Of a DNA stretch of 64,000 nt, positions 45,635-54,988 are shown piece by piece. Every line of letters starts with the position of its first letter. Position 1 is the stretch's first letter. Origin of the DNA: Cyclobacteriaceae bacterium (GTDB lineage Bacteria > Bacteroidota > Bacteroidia > Cytophagales > Cyclobacteriaceae); NCBI GenBank assembly GCA_023151255.1, contig JAKLJG010000002.1:192574-256573 (forward strand), in the 5' to 3' direction. Made by a program: the position numbers and the translations under genes. The notes beneath the pieces were generated by a model. It worked only from the letters and a program-made list of their open reading frames with translations. It had not been told where the DNA came from and did not search any database.

Positions 45635-45997
45635 TCAGTATGTTTTAAACTCAAACGGTATTTCAACCAGTTCGGAAAATTCCTGCCCGGCTTCTTCCAT
45701 ATCTTCATCATCCTCGTGGTAATACCATAAAATTTTCATGCCCTTAATGTCTTCCAGTGCGGAAAGAACATCGAGAATGAGTTTAGATGAGGCTGTATTA
45801 AAATACTCCAGCTTAAAAACAAAGTCGGTAGTAGGGTTTGGATCGGATCCGTAGTTGCCAATCCACTCCAGCACCGGGCGATAAAACTCGGCTGAGTCTT
45901 CGGGTAATGAACGGCCGGATATTTCAAAGATGCCATTCTTTTTATCCAGGATGATTTTCGGGGTATCTTCCGTTCCTTCGAGATTTAATATTTCCAT
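45635..45997 (-). CDS. SiaC-like STAS-type regulatory phosphoprotein (DUF1987)
   Basis: The 120-residue protein starts MEILNLEGTEDTPKIILDKKN and has the SiaC motif LEYFNTASSKLILDVLSAL. The Thr at position 68 aligns with the Thr that in Pseudomonas aeruginosa SiaC is phosphorylated by SiaB and dephosphorylated by SiaA. It belongs to the DUF1987 family of anti-anti-sigma-like switch proteins. It follows the SiaB-like gene by 25 nt and precedes the ABC gene by 36 nt. No SiaD-like GGDEF protein is nearby, so the downstream partner is unknown. Confidence 0.85.
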   Translation of the reverse strand: MEILNLEGTEDTPKIILDKKNGIFEISGRSLPEDSAEFYRPVLEWIGNYGSDPNPTTDFVFKLEYFNTASSKLILDVLSALEDIKGMKILWYYHEDDEDMEEAGQEFSELVEIPFEFKTY

Positions 45998-46022
45998 GGT
46001 GATTAGTTTAAAACGTTCAACA

Positions 46023-46577
46023 TTAATTTTCGCCAGCTTCGCGCGGCACGTTTACTTTCAGGCAGAAGAAGCAGTACTCGGCATTCATTTCCGGAAATGC
46101 AAATTCAAGTTTGGCGCCTGATTTTCGGGCCATGTCAACAAAGCCAAGCCCGGCACCGCCTTTTTCAGAGATGGTTGTATTCTTGATAATCTCCTTGTAT
46201 AAATCTTTCAGGCCGTCTTTATCGAGGCTGTTGATTTTATCCAAGGCGGCTTTCAGTTTATCTACATTCACCTTGCGGATGGGGTTGCCGCTCATGATGG
46301 AGTAGCGGTTGGCTTCTTTGCCGATGAGGAAGATGGCGGCATGGCTGCGCGTTTGGCCATCAACCAGTTCATCGCTGTGTTTTACGATGTTCTGTAAGGA
46401 CTCCACCATTACATTGAACACTTTTCGCTTTATACTTGATTCTTCCCCGGAAGAATCAAGGTTGCGCTCGGCCATGGCCAGTATGGATTTGGTGGTTTCC
46501 TGGGTAAAATCGCCCTGGTACACCAGAATCAGTTTCTGCGACATCATGGTACGGTGCAGATCGTAAATGAAATTCAT
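46023..46577 (-). CDS. SiaB-like serine/threonine kinase (ATPase-type)
   Basis: The 184-residue protein resembles the SiaB family of anti-sigma-type kinases. It has the GHKL-like fold in reduced form: a helix with KVFNVMVESLQNIVKHSDE, which carries the Asn/Glu residues for Mg-ATP, and a Gly-rich lid SEKGGAGLGFVDMARKSGAKL. In Pseudomonas, SiaB phosphorylates SiaC. The gene is placed between the SpoIIE-type phosphatase and the SiaC-like gene, exactly as expected for such a switch. Confidence 0.82.
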   Translation of the reverse strand: MNFIYDLHRTMMSQKLILVYQGDFTQETTKSILAMAERNLDSSGEESSIKRKVFNVMVESLQNIVKHSDELVDGQTRSHAAIFLIGKEANRYSIMSGNPIRKVNVDKLKAALDKINSLDKDGLKDLYKEIIKNTTISEKGGAGLGFVDMARKSGAKLEFAFPEMNAEYCFFCLKVNVPREAGEN

Positions 46578-46667
46578 TTTCAGTTGCTTATTTGAGGTTT
46601 CGAATTTATTAAGTTTTACATCAATATCGGCTATGCTATTTCTTCAAAATGAGGGATTTTCATACAT

Positions 46668-49600
46668 CTAAAATTTTATCCCTATCAGCAGTACATCATC
46701 GGTTTGCCGGGTATCGCCCCGCCAGGCTTCCCACTCGGTTTCGAAAATAACCGAGGCTTCGCGCATGGGCAGGGTATGCACCCGCTCAATAATTTCGCGT
46801 ATTTTCTTCGGTCCAAACTTGCGTCCTTCCGGTCCGCCAAACTGGTCGGGGAAGCCATCGGAACTGAAGTAGATGGAATCGCCTTTATCCAGTTTGATTT
46901 TGGTGTTGGTAAAGTTGGTTTGGTTTTTAAAGATACCGCCCCCTATTGGGAATTTATTGCCTTTTATTTCGTCCATAGCACCGCCCTTCATAATGTAGAG
47001 CGGGCGGTGTGCCCCGGCATATTCCACTTCGCGGGTGTTCATGTTTATTTTACACAGGGCGATGTCCATCCCGTCTTTGGTCGAAGCGTCTTCATCTTGC
47101 CGTAACGTTTTTGTAACGCCTTCATCCAGCAGGTCGAGTATAACGCCCGGGTCGGTAACTTTTCGGCTGCGTACAATATCGTTTAGCAGGAAGTACCCTA
47201 TCAGCGAAAGCAAGGCGCCCGGTACACCATGGCCGGTGCAATCCACGGCAGCAATGTAAATATCGTCTTTAACCTGCATGTACCAGGGGAAGTCTCCACT
47301 TACCACATCGCGCGGTTTATATAATATAAAGGAGTCGGGCAGGGCTCGGTTAATCACGCGGGTGTTGGGCAGGATGGCCGTTTGTATGCGTTTTGCGTAA
47401 TTGATACTCTCGGTGATCTTTTTGTTTTTGGCCTGGATTTCCAGTTCAATCATTTTCCTCTCGGTGATATCGTGCGATACGACCAGCACGGATTCCACTT
47501 TGTTGGTCTCGTCAAACTCCGGGATGGCATTCACCTGCATTACCCGTTTGCCCATTTCTGAGGGAAAATCCATTTCGGTGGCCACTGTATTTTCAGTGGC
47601 ATTAACCTGCTCAACAATCCGGAGCCAGGTTTCGAGTACTGATTTATCAAGTTCAACATCCTGCACTTTTCTGTTCAGGAACAAACTGGGGCTTTTGCCG
47701 GTGTACGATTCAATAACCGGGTTGATATAGGAGATGGCTTCCTGCTCAAGGCGTGTAATGAGGTCGGGCGAGTTTTCCGAAAGCGCCTGCATCTTGCTTC
47801 GCATGCGTTGTTCCTGCTCGGCTCTTCTGCGTTCGGTAATGTCGCGCGAGTTGAGGATGAAGCCGTGAATGGCCGGGTTGGACATGCAGTTGGTTCCGGT
47901 GGCTTCAATCCAGATGTAGTTGCCGTCTTTGGTTTTGTATTCAAACTGTACGGTAACTTTTTCATCCGGATTTTCCTTCATTTTCCGGAACAGGCCGTCA
48001 AAGATTTCGCGGTGGTCAGCATGTACGTTGTTCATATCGCTGCGGCCGATAAGTTCCTTCTGGCCGTAGCCGAGAATGGTTTCAACGGAAGGCGAGATGT
48101 AACGAATCGTTTCGTCTTCTTCGTAAATGGTAATTACTTCCGAAGCATTTTCCAACAGCAACTGCATGCGCTTCTGGGTGCGGTTTACTTCCTCTACCTG
48201 GTTCTCCAGTTCGCGGTTGGTCCGTTCCAGTTCTTCCTGCGTGGCCTGCATTTCTTCGGCATTTTGCCTGAGTACTTCCTGCTTTTCTTTCAGTTCGTTG
48301 CTCATGGCCTGCGATTCTTCGAGCAGCCTGCGGGTGCGTTCGTTAACTTTAATATTGAAGATGGTGCGGGCCAGAATTAAGCTGAGTTCTTCCACAAACT
48401 TTACCTGTGAAGGATTAAAGCGCTTCAAGCCGGCAAACTCCAGCACACCGTAAACTTCTTCATTGGTAATCAGGGGCACAATCAGAATGCAGGTTGGCCG
48501 TTGTTCGCCCAGCAAGCCCGAAGTAATGGTTACGTAATCAGGTGGTATTTCGGTGCGTAAAACTGTATCCTTTTCGATGGCAGCCTGGCCGACCAATCCC
48601 TCGGCAAAGCGAAAGCTTTTTTGCAGGTATTTTTTTCGCCCGTAGGCATAGCTGGCGCGCATTTCGATAAGTCGTTCGTTGCCTTCGTCATTTACCGCAT
48701 AGAAAGCGCCTTGGATAGCACCAATTTTATCAAGGATAAACCGGATGACGTCATCGCCCAGGGTATCGAGTGAATCGTGCAAGCGAAGGATTTCACTGAT
48801 TTCGGCAACGCCCCGAACAATCCAGTTGCGCTCGTTATCGCGCCTTTCATTTTCGATGAGGTTGTTGCGCATGGTGATGAGCGACAATCCCAACAGGTCA
48901 TTTTCACCTTCAGCCTCAAACTGGGTATCAAATTTGCCTTCGCCAATACGCTGGGTAAACTCGGCTTTTTGTTTGAGTGAGTTTACCAGGTGGTTTACTT
49001 TTTCGGTAATTTGTCCAAACTCATCGCGGCTGGTTACTTCAATGTTCTCCGGCAGCACTCCTTCTGCAACCATGCCCAGCAGGGTGCGTGTAGTGTTAAG
49101 GGGGCGCGTGAGCGAACGGGCGAACAGCATGGTGAGCAGGGTGGTAAGCAACACCATGCAGATGCCTGCATATATATAAATCCGGATTAAGCCGGCCGCA
49201 TCGCCATCGGCTTCGGCTACATCCATTTTGCCGATAAGACCCCAGCCGGGTAAGGCTAATGGTTTGCCGGTGTAATACACCGAGGCACCGCGGTAATCTT
49301 TTCCTGACACCATGGTGGTGGTGCCAGACAGGATGCGGTTGATGCCTTGCACAAACGGATCATCGGGATTAAAGATTTTAATGGCAGCGTTGGGCTCGAA
49401 GCGCAGCGGACTGGCCAGCAGAATTTTCTTATTGGTAACATCCTGCTTTACCAACAGGATTTCACCTGTATTGCCAACGCCTTTAGTTTCGGCCAGCGTT
49501 TGGTAAAGTTCGTTCAAATCAATGCGGGCAACAAGAAAATGCTCGCCACCTGCTATAGTGACAGGAGCAAAGCCAAACAGGTAATAACTATTTTTTTCTT

Positions 49601-50015
49601 TGAATACCGAACTGAAGTGGATGCCTTTTTGTGCATTGGAAAAACTGGAACCGTCCGGATCGGTAAATGGTTTACCGGGTTCATATTTCCCATCGGTTGA
49701 GTAGAGGATGGAACCGGATGGTGACATGATGTAAAACTCGGCAAACCCGAACCGGTTGTTTTCTTCCAGCGAGTCTATACGTTCCCACAGAGAAGATTGC
49801 TGCAGGTTTTTTAGTTCGTTTTCCTTTTGGGCAAAAAATGCGGCTACAAACTCAGCCCGGGTATCCGTTATAGCCGCCAGGCTGTACATAAACTTATCAC
49901 GGTTGGCTTTCTGGTTGTATTCAAAAGTGAAAAAGCCGATAGCGCCCACAGCTACCAATGCAATGAGCATGACCAACAGGGTAATTTTTGTGCTAACTTT
50001 TATTCCTTTAAGCAT
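46668..50015 (-). CDS. SiaA-like SpoIIE phosphatase with dCache, HAMP, GAF and PAS domains
   Basis: The 1115-residue protein has two membrane helices near residues 12-30 and 275-300. Between them lies a periplasmic Cache-type sensor (about 35-270). The cytoplasm holds HAMP (about 300-355), GAF (about 400-560), coiled coil (about 560-640), two PAS/PAC domains (about 640-760 and 765-880) and a SpoIIE-type PP2C phosphatase (about 900-1115). Phosphatase motifs are present: VSGDFPWY, AVDCTGHGVPGALLSLIG, DGMDIALCKI, FSSDGFPDQFGG and TDDVLLIG. It would dephosphorylate the SiaC-like protein in response to a ligand or GAF signal. It also has its own ATG 25 nt after a GAF gene. Confidence 0.85.
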   Translation of the reverse strand: MLKGIKVSTKITLLVMLIALVAVGAIGFFTFEYNQKANRDKFMYSLAAITDTRAEFVAAFFAQKENELKNLQQSSLWERIDSLEENNRFGFAEFYIMSPSGSILYSTDGKYEPGKPFTDPDGSSFSNAQKGIHFSSVFKEKNSYYLFGFAPVTIAGGEHFLVARIDLNELYQTLAETKGVGNTGEILLVKQDVTNKKILLASPLRFEPNAAIKIFNPDDPFVQGINRILSGTTTMVSGKDYRGASVYYTGKPLALPGWGLIGKMDVAEADGDAAGLIRIYIYAGICMVLLTTLLTMLFARSLTRPLNTTRTLLGMVAEGVLPENIEVTSRDEFGQITEKVNHLVNSLKQKAEFTQRIGEGKFDTQFEAEGENDLLGLSLITMRNNLIENERRDNERNWIVRGVAEISEILRLHDSLDTLGDDVIRFILDKIGAIQGAFYAVNDEGNERLIEMRASYAYGRKKYLQKSFRFAEGLVGQAAIEKDTVLRTEIPPDYVTITSGLLGEQRPTCILIVPLITNEEVYGVLEFAGLKRFNPSQVKFVEELSLILARTIFNIKVNERTRRLLEESQAMSNELKEKQEVLRQNAEEMQATQEELERTNRELENQVEEVNRTQKRMQLLLENASEVITIYEEDETIRYISPSVETILGYGQKELIGRSDMNNVHADHREIFDGLFRKMKENPDEKVTVQFEYKTKDGNYIWIEATGTNCMSNPAIHGFILNSRDITERRRAEQEQRMRSKMQALSENSPDLITRLEQEAISYINPVIESYTGKSPSLFLNRKVQDVELDKSVLETWLRIVEQVNATENTVATEMDFPSEMGKRVMQVNAIPEFDETNKVESVLVVSHDITERKMIELEIQAKNKKITESINYAKRIQTAILPNTRVINRALPDSFILYKPRDVVSGDFPWYMQVKDDIYIAAVDCTGHGVPGALLSLIGYFLLNDIVRSRKVTDPGVILDLLDEGVTKTLRQDEDASTKDGMDIALCKINMNTREVEYAGAHRPLYIMKGGAMDEIKGNKFPIGGGIFKNQTNFTNTKIKLDKGDSIYFSSDGFPDQFGGPEGRKFGPKKIREIIERVHTLPMREASVIFETEWEAWRGDTRQTDDVLLIGIKF

Positions 50016-50040
50016 AGGCGTTTCTTCTTCACTGTTATCG

Positions 50041-50766
50041 TTAACTGCTTATTTTTTCTGCTATCAGCGTGGCAACTTCTTCAACAAATTTTCGTTGTTC
50101 AGTTGTAATAGGTGTAAATGATGCTATTTCAACAATTCCGACAACCTCCGTTTGCTTTTTAGCCGGTACAATTAAAACATAGCGGGGCGATGAACTGCCT
50201 AATCCGGAAATTATTTTAACGTATCCCTCTGGTATTTCATCCAGGTACAGGGTTTGGCCGGTTACGGCCGCCTGTCCGATTAAACCTTCACCGGCTTCAT
50301 ATTCTACTGAGTTTCCTTCTGTTAAGGTAAGGGCGTAACCCGCTTTTAATACCGCCAGTCGTTTATCGGAACGAACTTCAACGTGGTAAAAAGCCCCCTG
50401 GCCAGCTTGCAGTTGTTTGCAGATAGCTGATAACCCGCTTTGCATACTTTCGCCTGGATTACGGGTTGATTGGATGGCTGCCCGAACCGATTCAACGGCA
50501 TTGGATTTTATGGTTGATTCTTTGCTCTCCTTATTTTTCTGATTTTCAATCATTTTCTTTTCGCGGTACACCACCAGGGCCTCCGTACCGGTTAAAGCCA
50601 CAATCAAGGCGGCAGCACCTGAAATTGCGCTGATGCCCAGCACCAAGTAAAACCGGTCAGGTATGCCCTGTGCCTCTGATTGAAAAAGGGTGTAGAATGC
50701 ATATACAATCCCCATCATGAAAAGGACGGTCAATGCGATGCTGATAGGTCGTGCTGTAATTTTCAT
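50041..50766 (-). CDS. Membrane-anchored GAF domain protein
   Basis: The 241-residue protein has two N-terminal hydrophobic helices (about 10-30 and 42-63), a short linker rich in Lys and Ser, and one GAF domain (about 95-241). The GAF part, YLDEIPEGYVKIISGLGSSSPRYVLIVP, is closely related to the GAF domains of the 46668 and 52413 genes, evidence of common origin. It has no output domain and could sequester a ligand or partner. It starts exactly at the end of the cheB-like gene, overlapping by 1 nt. Confidence 0.75.
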   Translation of the reverse strand: MKITARPISIALTVLFMMGIVYAFYTLFQSEAQGIPDRFYLVLGISAISGAAALIVALTGTEALVVYREKKMIENQKNKESKESTIKSNAVESVRAAIQSTRNPGESMQSGLSAICKQLQAGQGAFYHVEVRSDKRLAVLKAGYALTLTEGNSVEYEAGEGLIGQAAVTGQTLYLDEIPEGYVKIISGLGSSSPRYVLIVPAKKQTEVVGIVEIASFTPITTEQRKFVEEVATLIAEKISS

Positions 50767-51359
50767 TACCTGTATAGCTTATCCAGTTCTTTAAAAAAAT
50801 TAACAATCTGATCAATCTTTAACACTTGGTCAATTTGTGTAATTGCCAGGGCCGATTTGGGCATGGTGTCTATCATGCATTCGGAGGGCTCCTGCACAAT
50901 AGTAAATCCGCCCCGGTCTTTTATCTGCTTCATGCCCAGGGCGCCATCTTTGTTCGCACCTGAAAGCAGGATGCCAATGAGTTTATCCTTGAATACATAA
51001 GCGCAGGTTCCTAAGGTGATATCAATGGCCGGCCTTGAGTTGTTGATCATCTCTTCGGTAGAGAGGGCGAAGTAATGGCCTAACTCAACCGAAAGATGAT
51101 AGTTGGCCGGAGCAAGGTAAACACTGCCCCGTTTTATAGTTTCTTTATCGTATGGTTCAGTTACCTGCACAACACTTTTTAATGACAATGCTTCAACGAA
51201 ACCGTGCCGCACATGCTTAAGCCGGTGCAGGCACATGATAATGGGCAGCGGAAATCCCTTTGGCAATTGTGATAGGATTTTAACCACACCCTGAAAGCTG
51301 CCTGCCGACCCACCGATAACAACGGCCTTGTAGCTGTTATTTAGGTTGAATTTGTTCAT
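50766..51359 (-). CDS. CheB-like methylesterase without receiver domain
   Basis: The 197-residue protein is only the catalytic domain of CheB: active-site Ser in VIGGSAGSFQG near residue 19, His in MCLHRLKHV near 40, and Asp in SGANKDGALG near 138. No response-regulator domain is attached, so it is not controlled by a phospho-receiver in cis. CheB demethylates glutamate methyl esters on chemoreceptors, but no chemoreceptor is encoded here. It follows the cheR-like gene by 20 nt, and the pair is likely to act on the neighbouring sensor proteins or on an unlinked receptor. Confidence 0.85.
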   Translation of the reverse strand: MNKFNLNNSYKAVVIGGSAGSFQGVVKILSQLPKGFPLPIIMCLHRLKHVRHGFVEALSLKSVVQVTEPYDKETIKRGSVYLAPANYHLSVELGHYFALSTEEMINNSRPAIDITLGTCAYVFKDKLIGILLSGANKDGALGMKQIKDRGGFTIVQEPSECMIDTMPKSALAITQIDQVLKIDQIVNFFKELDKLYR

Positions 51360-51379
51360 GAGCCGCGAGCAACTTCGTG

Positions 51380-52201
51380 TTAGTCTTTTATTTTCTTATA
51401 AATTTTTTCTTCATTATTCACCACAATAAAGCGGTTGGCATAATCACACCAGATGAGTGATTCTTTCGATCCGATGGCGAGGTATCCGTATTTAAATAAA
51501 CTTTCATGAAACTTCTTAAGTACTTCATTCTGCAAAGTCTGATTAAAATAGATCATTACATTCCGGCACAATATCAGGTCAAACTTGTTGAAGATTTCGC
51601 CAGTTACCAGGTCGTGTTTACGGAAGGTTACGTTGTTCAGTAATTCTTTATTGAAAACTGCCAGTCCGTTTTCTTCGCGGTAATAATCTTTCAGAGAGCC
51701 GGCTCCCTGGAAGCGGATGTAGTTTTTTTCGTTGAGCTCCATGTTTTTAATGGAGTACGTGCCTGATTTGGCGCGCTCAAGGATATTCGTATCCAGGTCG
51801 GTAGCGTATAGTTGCACATCCTGGTGGATACCCATTTCTTTTAGAAGAATGGCCATAGAAAGAACTTCTTCGCCTGATGAACAGCCGGCATGCCAGATTT
51901 TAAACTGCTTGTGGTTAAGCAGGATGGCGGGTATAATCTCTTCGCGCATGATCCGCCAGAAACTCGGGTCGCGAAACATTTCGGTTACATTAACTGTAAG
52001 TTCGTCCAGGAACTCATGGATGAATTCGGGAGATTCGGTGAGTTTGCGGATGAGTGCCTCAACGGTAAAGCGCTTCAGGTCCATTATGCGGAGTACCCTG
52101 CGCTTGAAGGACGACATGGCATAATTGCGGAAGTCGTAGCCGTATTTTTGGTAAATCAGCTCCGAAATCCGTTTCAGGTCGGCTATGTCAATGTCCTGCA
52201 T
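51380..52201 (-). CDS. CheR-like protein-glutamate methyltransferase
   Basis: The 273-residue enzyme has a CheR-type N-terminal helical region (about 1-75) and a SAM domain with IWHAGCSSGEEVLSMAILL near residue 104, and FDLILCRNVMIYFNQTLQ near 215. A C-terminal motif YGYLAIGSKESL also matches CheR. It methylates glutamate side chains of receptor helical bundles. With the CheB-like gene it forms a modification pair in a cluster of GAF/PAS sensors, without the CheA/W/Y proteins. Confidence 0.88.
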   Translation of the reverse strand: MQDIDIADLKRISELIYQKYGYDFRNYAMSSFKRRVLRIMDLKRFTVEALIRKLTESPEFIHEFLDELTVNVTEMFRDPSFWRIMREEIIPAILLNHKQFKIWHAGCSSGEEVLSMAILLKEMGIHQDVQLYATDLDTNILERAKSGTYSIKNMELNEKNYIRFQGAGSLKDYYREENGLAVFNKELLNNVTFRKHDLVTGEIFNKFDLILCRNVMIYFNQTLQNEVLKKFHESLFKYGYLAIGSKESLIWCDYANRFIVVNNEEKIYKKIKD

Positions 52202-52412
52202 GGAGAGGTTCTTTTGGTTATGTTAACAGGGCCTCAAAAATAACTTACCACCCGGTTCTGCCATTCCCGTTTCCCGGTAAAATCTTACATGTGTTAAAGC
52301 ACCAGGTCAAACGTTCCTATAAAGCCTTAAAAATTTTTGAGGGCTTGAAATTTAGCGATTTCAGCGGGATTTTGAATAACGAACCGATTTTCTATCGGTA
52401 TGCAAGGCCGGT

Positions 52413-54401
52413 TCAGGGATGTTTATTCCTGAGGGTTTCGCGGGTAATTTGGAGGGCTTCGAGGTTAACTCTAAGCATTTGTTCGAGTTCGGTTAATGAT
52501 TCATCGCTTGTTTTGGCCGAGGCGGCAGCCAGTTGTTGTTCAAGGGATTTAATCCGGCTTTCCATTTCCTGCTGTTCGCTTAAATCGTGGGCATAGATGG
52601 CGGCCCCGATAATCTCACCGGTGGGTGACATTAGCGGTTTATAATTAACCGAGTAGGGCTTACCAAAGTATTCTTTTTCCACACTCAGTGTTTGCCCGCT
52701 AAAGACCTTATCATATATAGCTTTGTGATACTCAAACTCATCTTCTTTAAACAGGCTTAACACATAGTATCCTTTTTCATAGGGGATACCGGAACGGATA
52801 AACTGATCAAACAGCGGAGCATTGTTGCGTAACACTACACGGTAATCAAGGCCAATGGCCACGAACGCATCAGTGGTGGCGTTCATCAGGTTGCTCAGGT
52901 AGGTTTCCTTTTGCTGGGCTTCTTTCATTACGCGCTGCATTTCTTCCTGGGTAGCGGTAAGTTCTTCCATATTTTGTCGCATCTCTTCTTCCTGCGCCCG
53001 CATGGCTTCGGTGGTCAGGCGGCTTTCCTCCAGCAGTTTGCGGTTGTTTTGTGCAGCCTTAACGGAGGCCAGGGTGCTGGCAATGGTTTCGCCCAGCTTT
53101 TCTACAAACGAAATTTCATGAGGTTGATAATCTCTGAATGAAGCGAGTTCAACCATACCGTAAACAGTATCATCAACTTTTAGAGGAACAATGAGTAATG
53201 TTTTCGGATTGGCATCGCCCAGGCCGGAAGTGATGCGCACATAATCTTCGGGTATTTCGCTCAGGTAAACCGTTTGCTTCTCCAGGTAAGTCTGTCCCAG
53301 CAATCCTTCACCTGGTTTTACTTTTTGCTGCTGATGTTTTTTGATGTTAAATGCAAACAGCGAGATTAACTCAAGGTAGGGATGTTGGGGATCATCTTCA
53401 TTTAATACATAAAGTCCGCCCTGGTTGGAGCCGGTATAGTGCACCAAGGCCGAGATGATCCTGTCGCCCAGTTGGTGGAGGTTGCTGGCCGATGAGCGCA
53501 GGATATCAACAAACTGCGAAAGCCCTTCGTTTGCCCACTTGCGTTTTTGCTCCTCATCGTTCATAGCCAGCAGTTTGCGCTGCATGGCAATTAGCGAATC
53601 AGCCAGTTTGTTTTTGCCTGGCTGGTATTCGGGCTCCAGTTCGCGGTAGTCTTTTGTGAGGTTTCCTTCACCAATTTCTTTTACAAAATCCGAGGCATCA
53701 CGCAGGTTTTCTACTACTTCGTTGATGTGGTGGGCCACTGCGCTAATTTCATGGTATTGAATCCCGTTGGTGTGTTCATGATTGGCCGTATTGGTTGCCA
53801 ATATCCGCAAGGGTTTAATGATGGTTCTTCGGACAAATACAATCAGCCATCCGATCATAAATGCATCGGTTATCAATGCAAGTGCCACAACCCACGCAGC
53901 CGTATTTTTCAGCTTGCTCTCTTCGTAACTAAAGTCGGCAACTAGTTTGTCAAACCACTCCAGCAACAGGTTAGTATGGGCTTCCAGCCGGCTGGTGTCG
54001 GGCGATGCAGTAATAAGCGATTGAAAGATGGTCCAATCAGCCTGTAGTCGTTCAAGCGTAATGGCGGGCAGGCGCTGCAGGGGTGGTAATACGCTTTGTG
54101 TTCCTGAAACACGGCCACCTTGTTTTAATAGCTCTAATGCTTTATCTGTTTTAGCCAGTTGAGTTAGTCGGGTACTTCTATCAACTGAATTCCGGTCGAG
54201 GAAAATCCGGTGGACCTGCAGTTGTAATTTACGTGTGTGGTCAATTTGTTGTTGTACACTGAGGATGTTCGTGAATTTATTTTGAATCCAGAACATCTGT
54301 AAAACGATAGCCGCGAATAAAACCGCACCGGCCAGTATACTGGCTTGCGCGATAGTTAGGTTTTTAAGGCCCTTCATGGGGGCAAATAAACGAAAATTCA
54401 T
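52413..54401 (-). CDS. Sensor protein with HAMP, GAF and PAS domains
   Basis: The 662-residue protein has two membrane helices near residues 20-40 and 165-190 with a helical extracytoplasmic bundle between them. After the second helix come a HAMP-like linker (about 190-245), a GAF domain (about 300-445, including YLSEIPEDYVRITSGLGDANPKTLLIVP), coiled coil (445-500), a PAS-type domain (about 505-620), and a helical tail. There is no kinase or phosphatase, so its output must pass to another protein, perhaps through coiled coils that CheR and CheB modify. A 211-nt AT-rich gap separates it from cheR. Confidence 0.78.
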   Translation of the reverse strand: MNFRLFAPMKGLKNLTIAQASILAGAVLFAAIVLQMFWIQNKFTNILSVQQQIDHTRKLQLQVHRIFLDRNSVDRSTRLTQLAKTDKALELLKQGGRVSGTQSVLPPLQRLPAITLERLQADWTIFQSLITASPDTSRLEAHTNLLLEWFDKLVADFSYEESKLKNTAAWVVALALITDAFMIGWLIVFVRRTIIKPLRILATNTANHEHTNGIQYHEISAVAHHINEVVENLRDASDFVKEIGEGNLTKDYRELEPEYQPGKNKLADSLIAMQRKLLAMNDEEQKRKWANEGLSQFVDILRSSASNLHQLGDRIISALVHYTGSNQGGLYVLNEDDPQHPYLELISLFAFNIKKHQQQKVKPGEGLLGQTYLEKQTVYLSEIPEDYVRITSGLGDANPKTLLIVPLKVDDTVYGMVELASFRDYQPHEISFVEKLGETIASTLASVKAAQNNRKLLEESRLTTEAMRAQEEEMRQNMEELTATQEEMQRVMKEAQQKETYLSNLMNATTDAFVAIGLDYRVVLRNNAPLFDQFIRSGIPYEKGYYVLSLFKEDEFEYHKAIYDKVFSGQTLSVEKEYFGKPYSVNYKPLMSPTGEIIGAAIYAHDLSEQQEMESRIKSLEQQLAAASAKTSDESLTELEQMLRVNLEALQITRETLRNKHP

Positions 54402-54423
54402 CTGGTGCTGAACGCCTCAAAAA

Positions 54424-54906
54424 TCATTTTTTACCGGGATTGTCGAGGTTTTGTTTTGAAAATGAATACGGCATTAAATCCGCAGCTGAAGCGGCCTGTA
54501 TCCACTGGTGGTCTTCGTTTTGCATGATGAGGGTAATGGGCTTTTTCTGGTTGGTTTCAAACTCTAAAATCACCTGCCGGCAGCCCCCGCACGAAGTGGC
54601 TGGAACCAAATCTTTATTGCCCTTCTTTTTAGCAACTACCACCAGTTTTACAATGCGTTTATCCGGATGCTGCGCGGCAGCCGCATACAATGCAACACGT
54701 TCAGCACACATGCTCAGTGGGTACGAGGCATTTTCATAATTGGCCCCCGTAACCACGGTTCCATCGTCTAACACCAGGGCAGCGCCAACGCAGAATTTGG
54801 AGTAGTTGGCGTGTGCAAAATGGGCAGCATCTTTTGCTTTGTGTGCCAGGTATTTTGACTCCTGATCAAGGTCGTCAAAATGCTTGAAGACCATTATTTT
54901 ACTCAT
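54424..54906 (-). CDS. cdd: Cytidine deaminase
   Basis: The 160-residue protein is a zinc-dependent deaminase that converts cytidine to uridine for pyrimidine salvage. Zinc-binding residues are in SMCAERVALYAAAA (Cys and catalytic Glu) and TSCGGCRQVILEF (two Cys). The Cys-type first ligand, where dimeric enzymes have His, is typical of the tetrameric group. FCVGAALVLDDG and TGANYENASYPLS match the substrate pocket. It begins the minus-strand cluster, 22 nt before the sensor gene. Confidence 0.92.
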   Translation of the reverse strand: MSKIMVFKHFDDLDQESKYLAHKAKDAAHFAHANYSKFCVGAALVLDDGTVVTGANYENASYPLSMCAERVALYAAAAQHPDKRIVKLVVVAKKKGNKDLVPATSCGGCRQVILEFETNQKKPITLIMQNEDHQWIQAASAADLMPYSFSKQNLDNPGKK

Positions 54907-54988
54907 GGGGACAGGGGAAAAGTTTATGTAAGATAAAAATTTTACCCAGACCTTTCTGGCAGGTGCACAATTGAATTACTTTGCCGAT

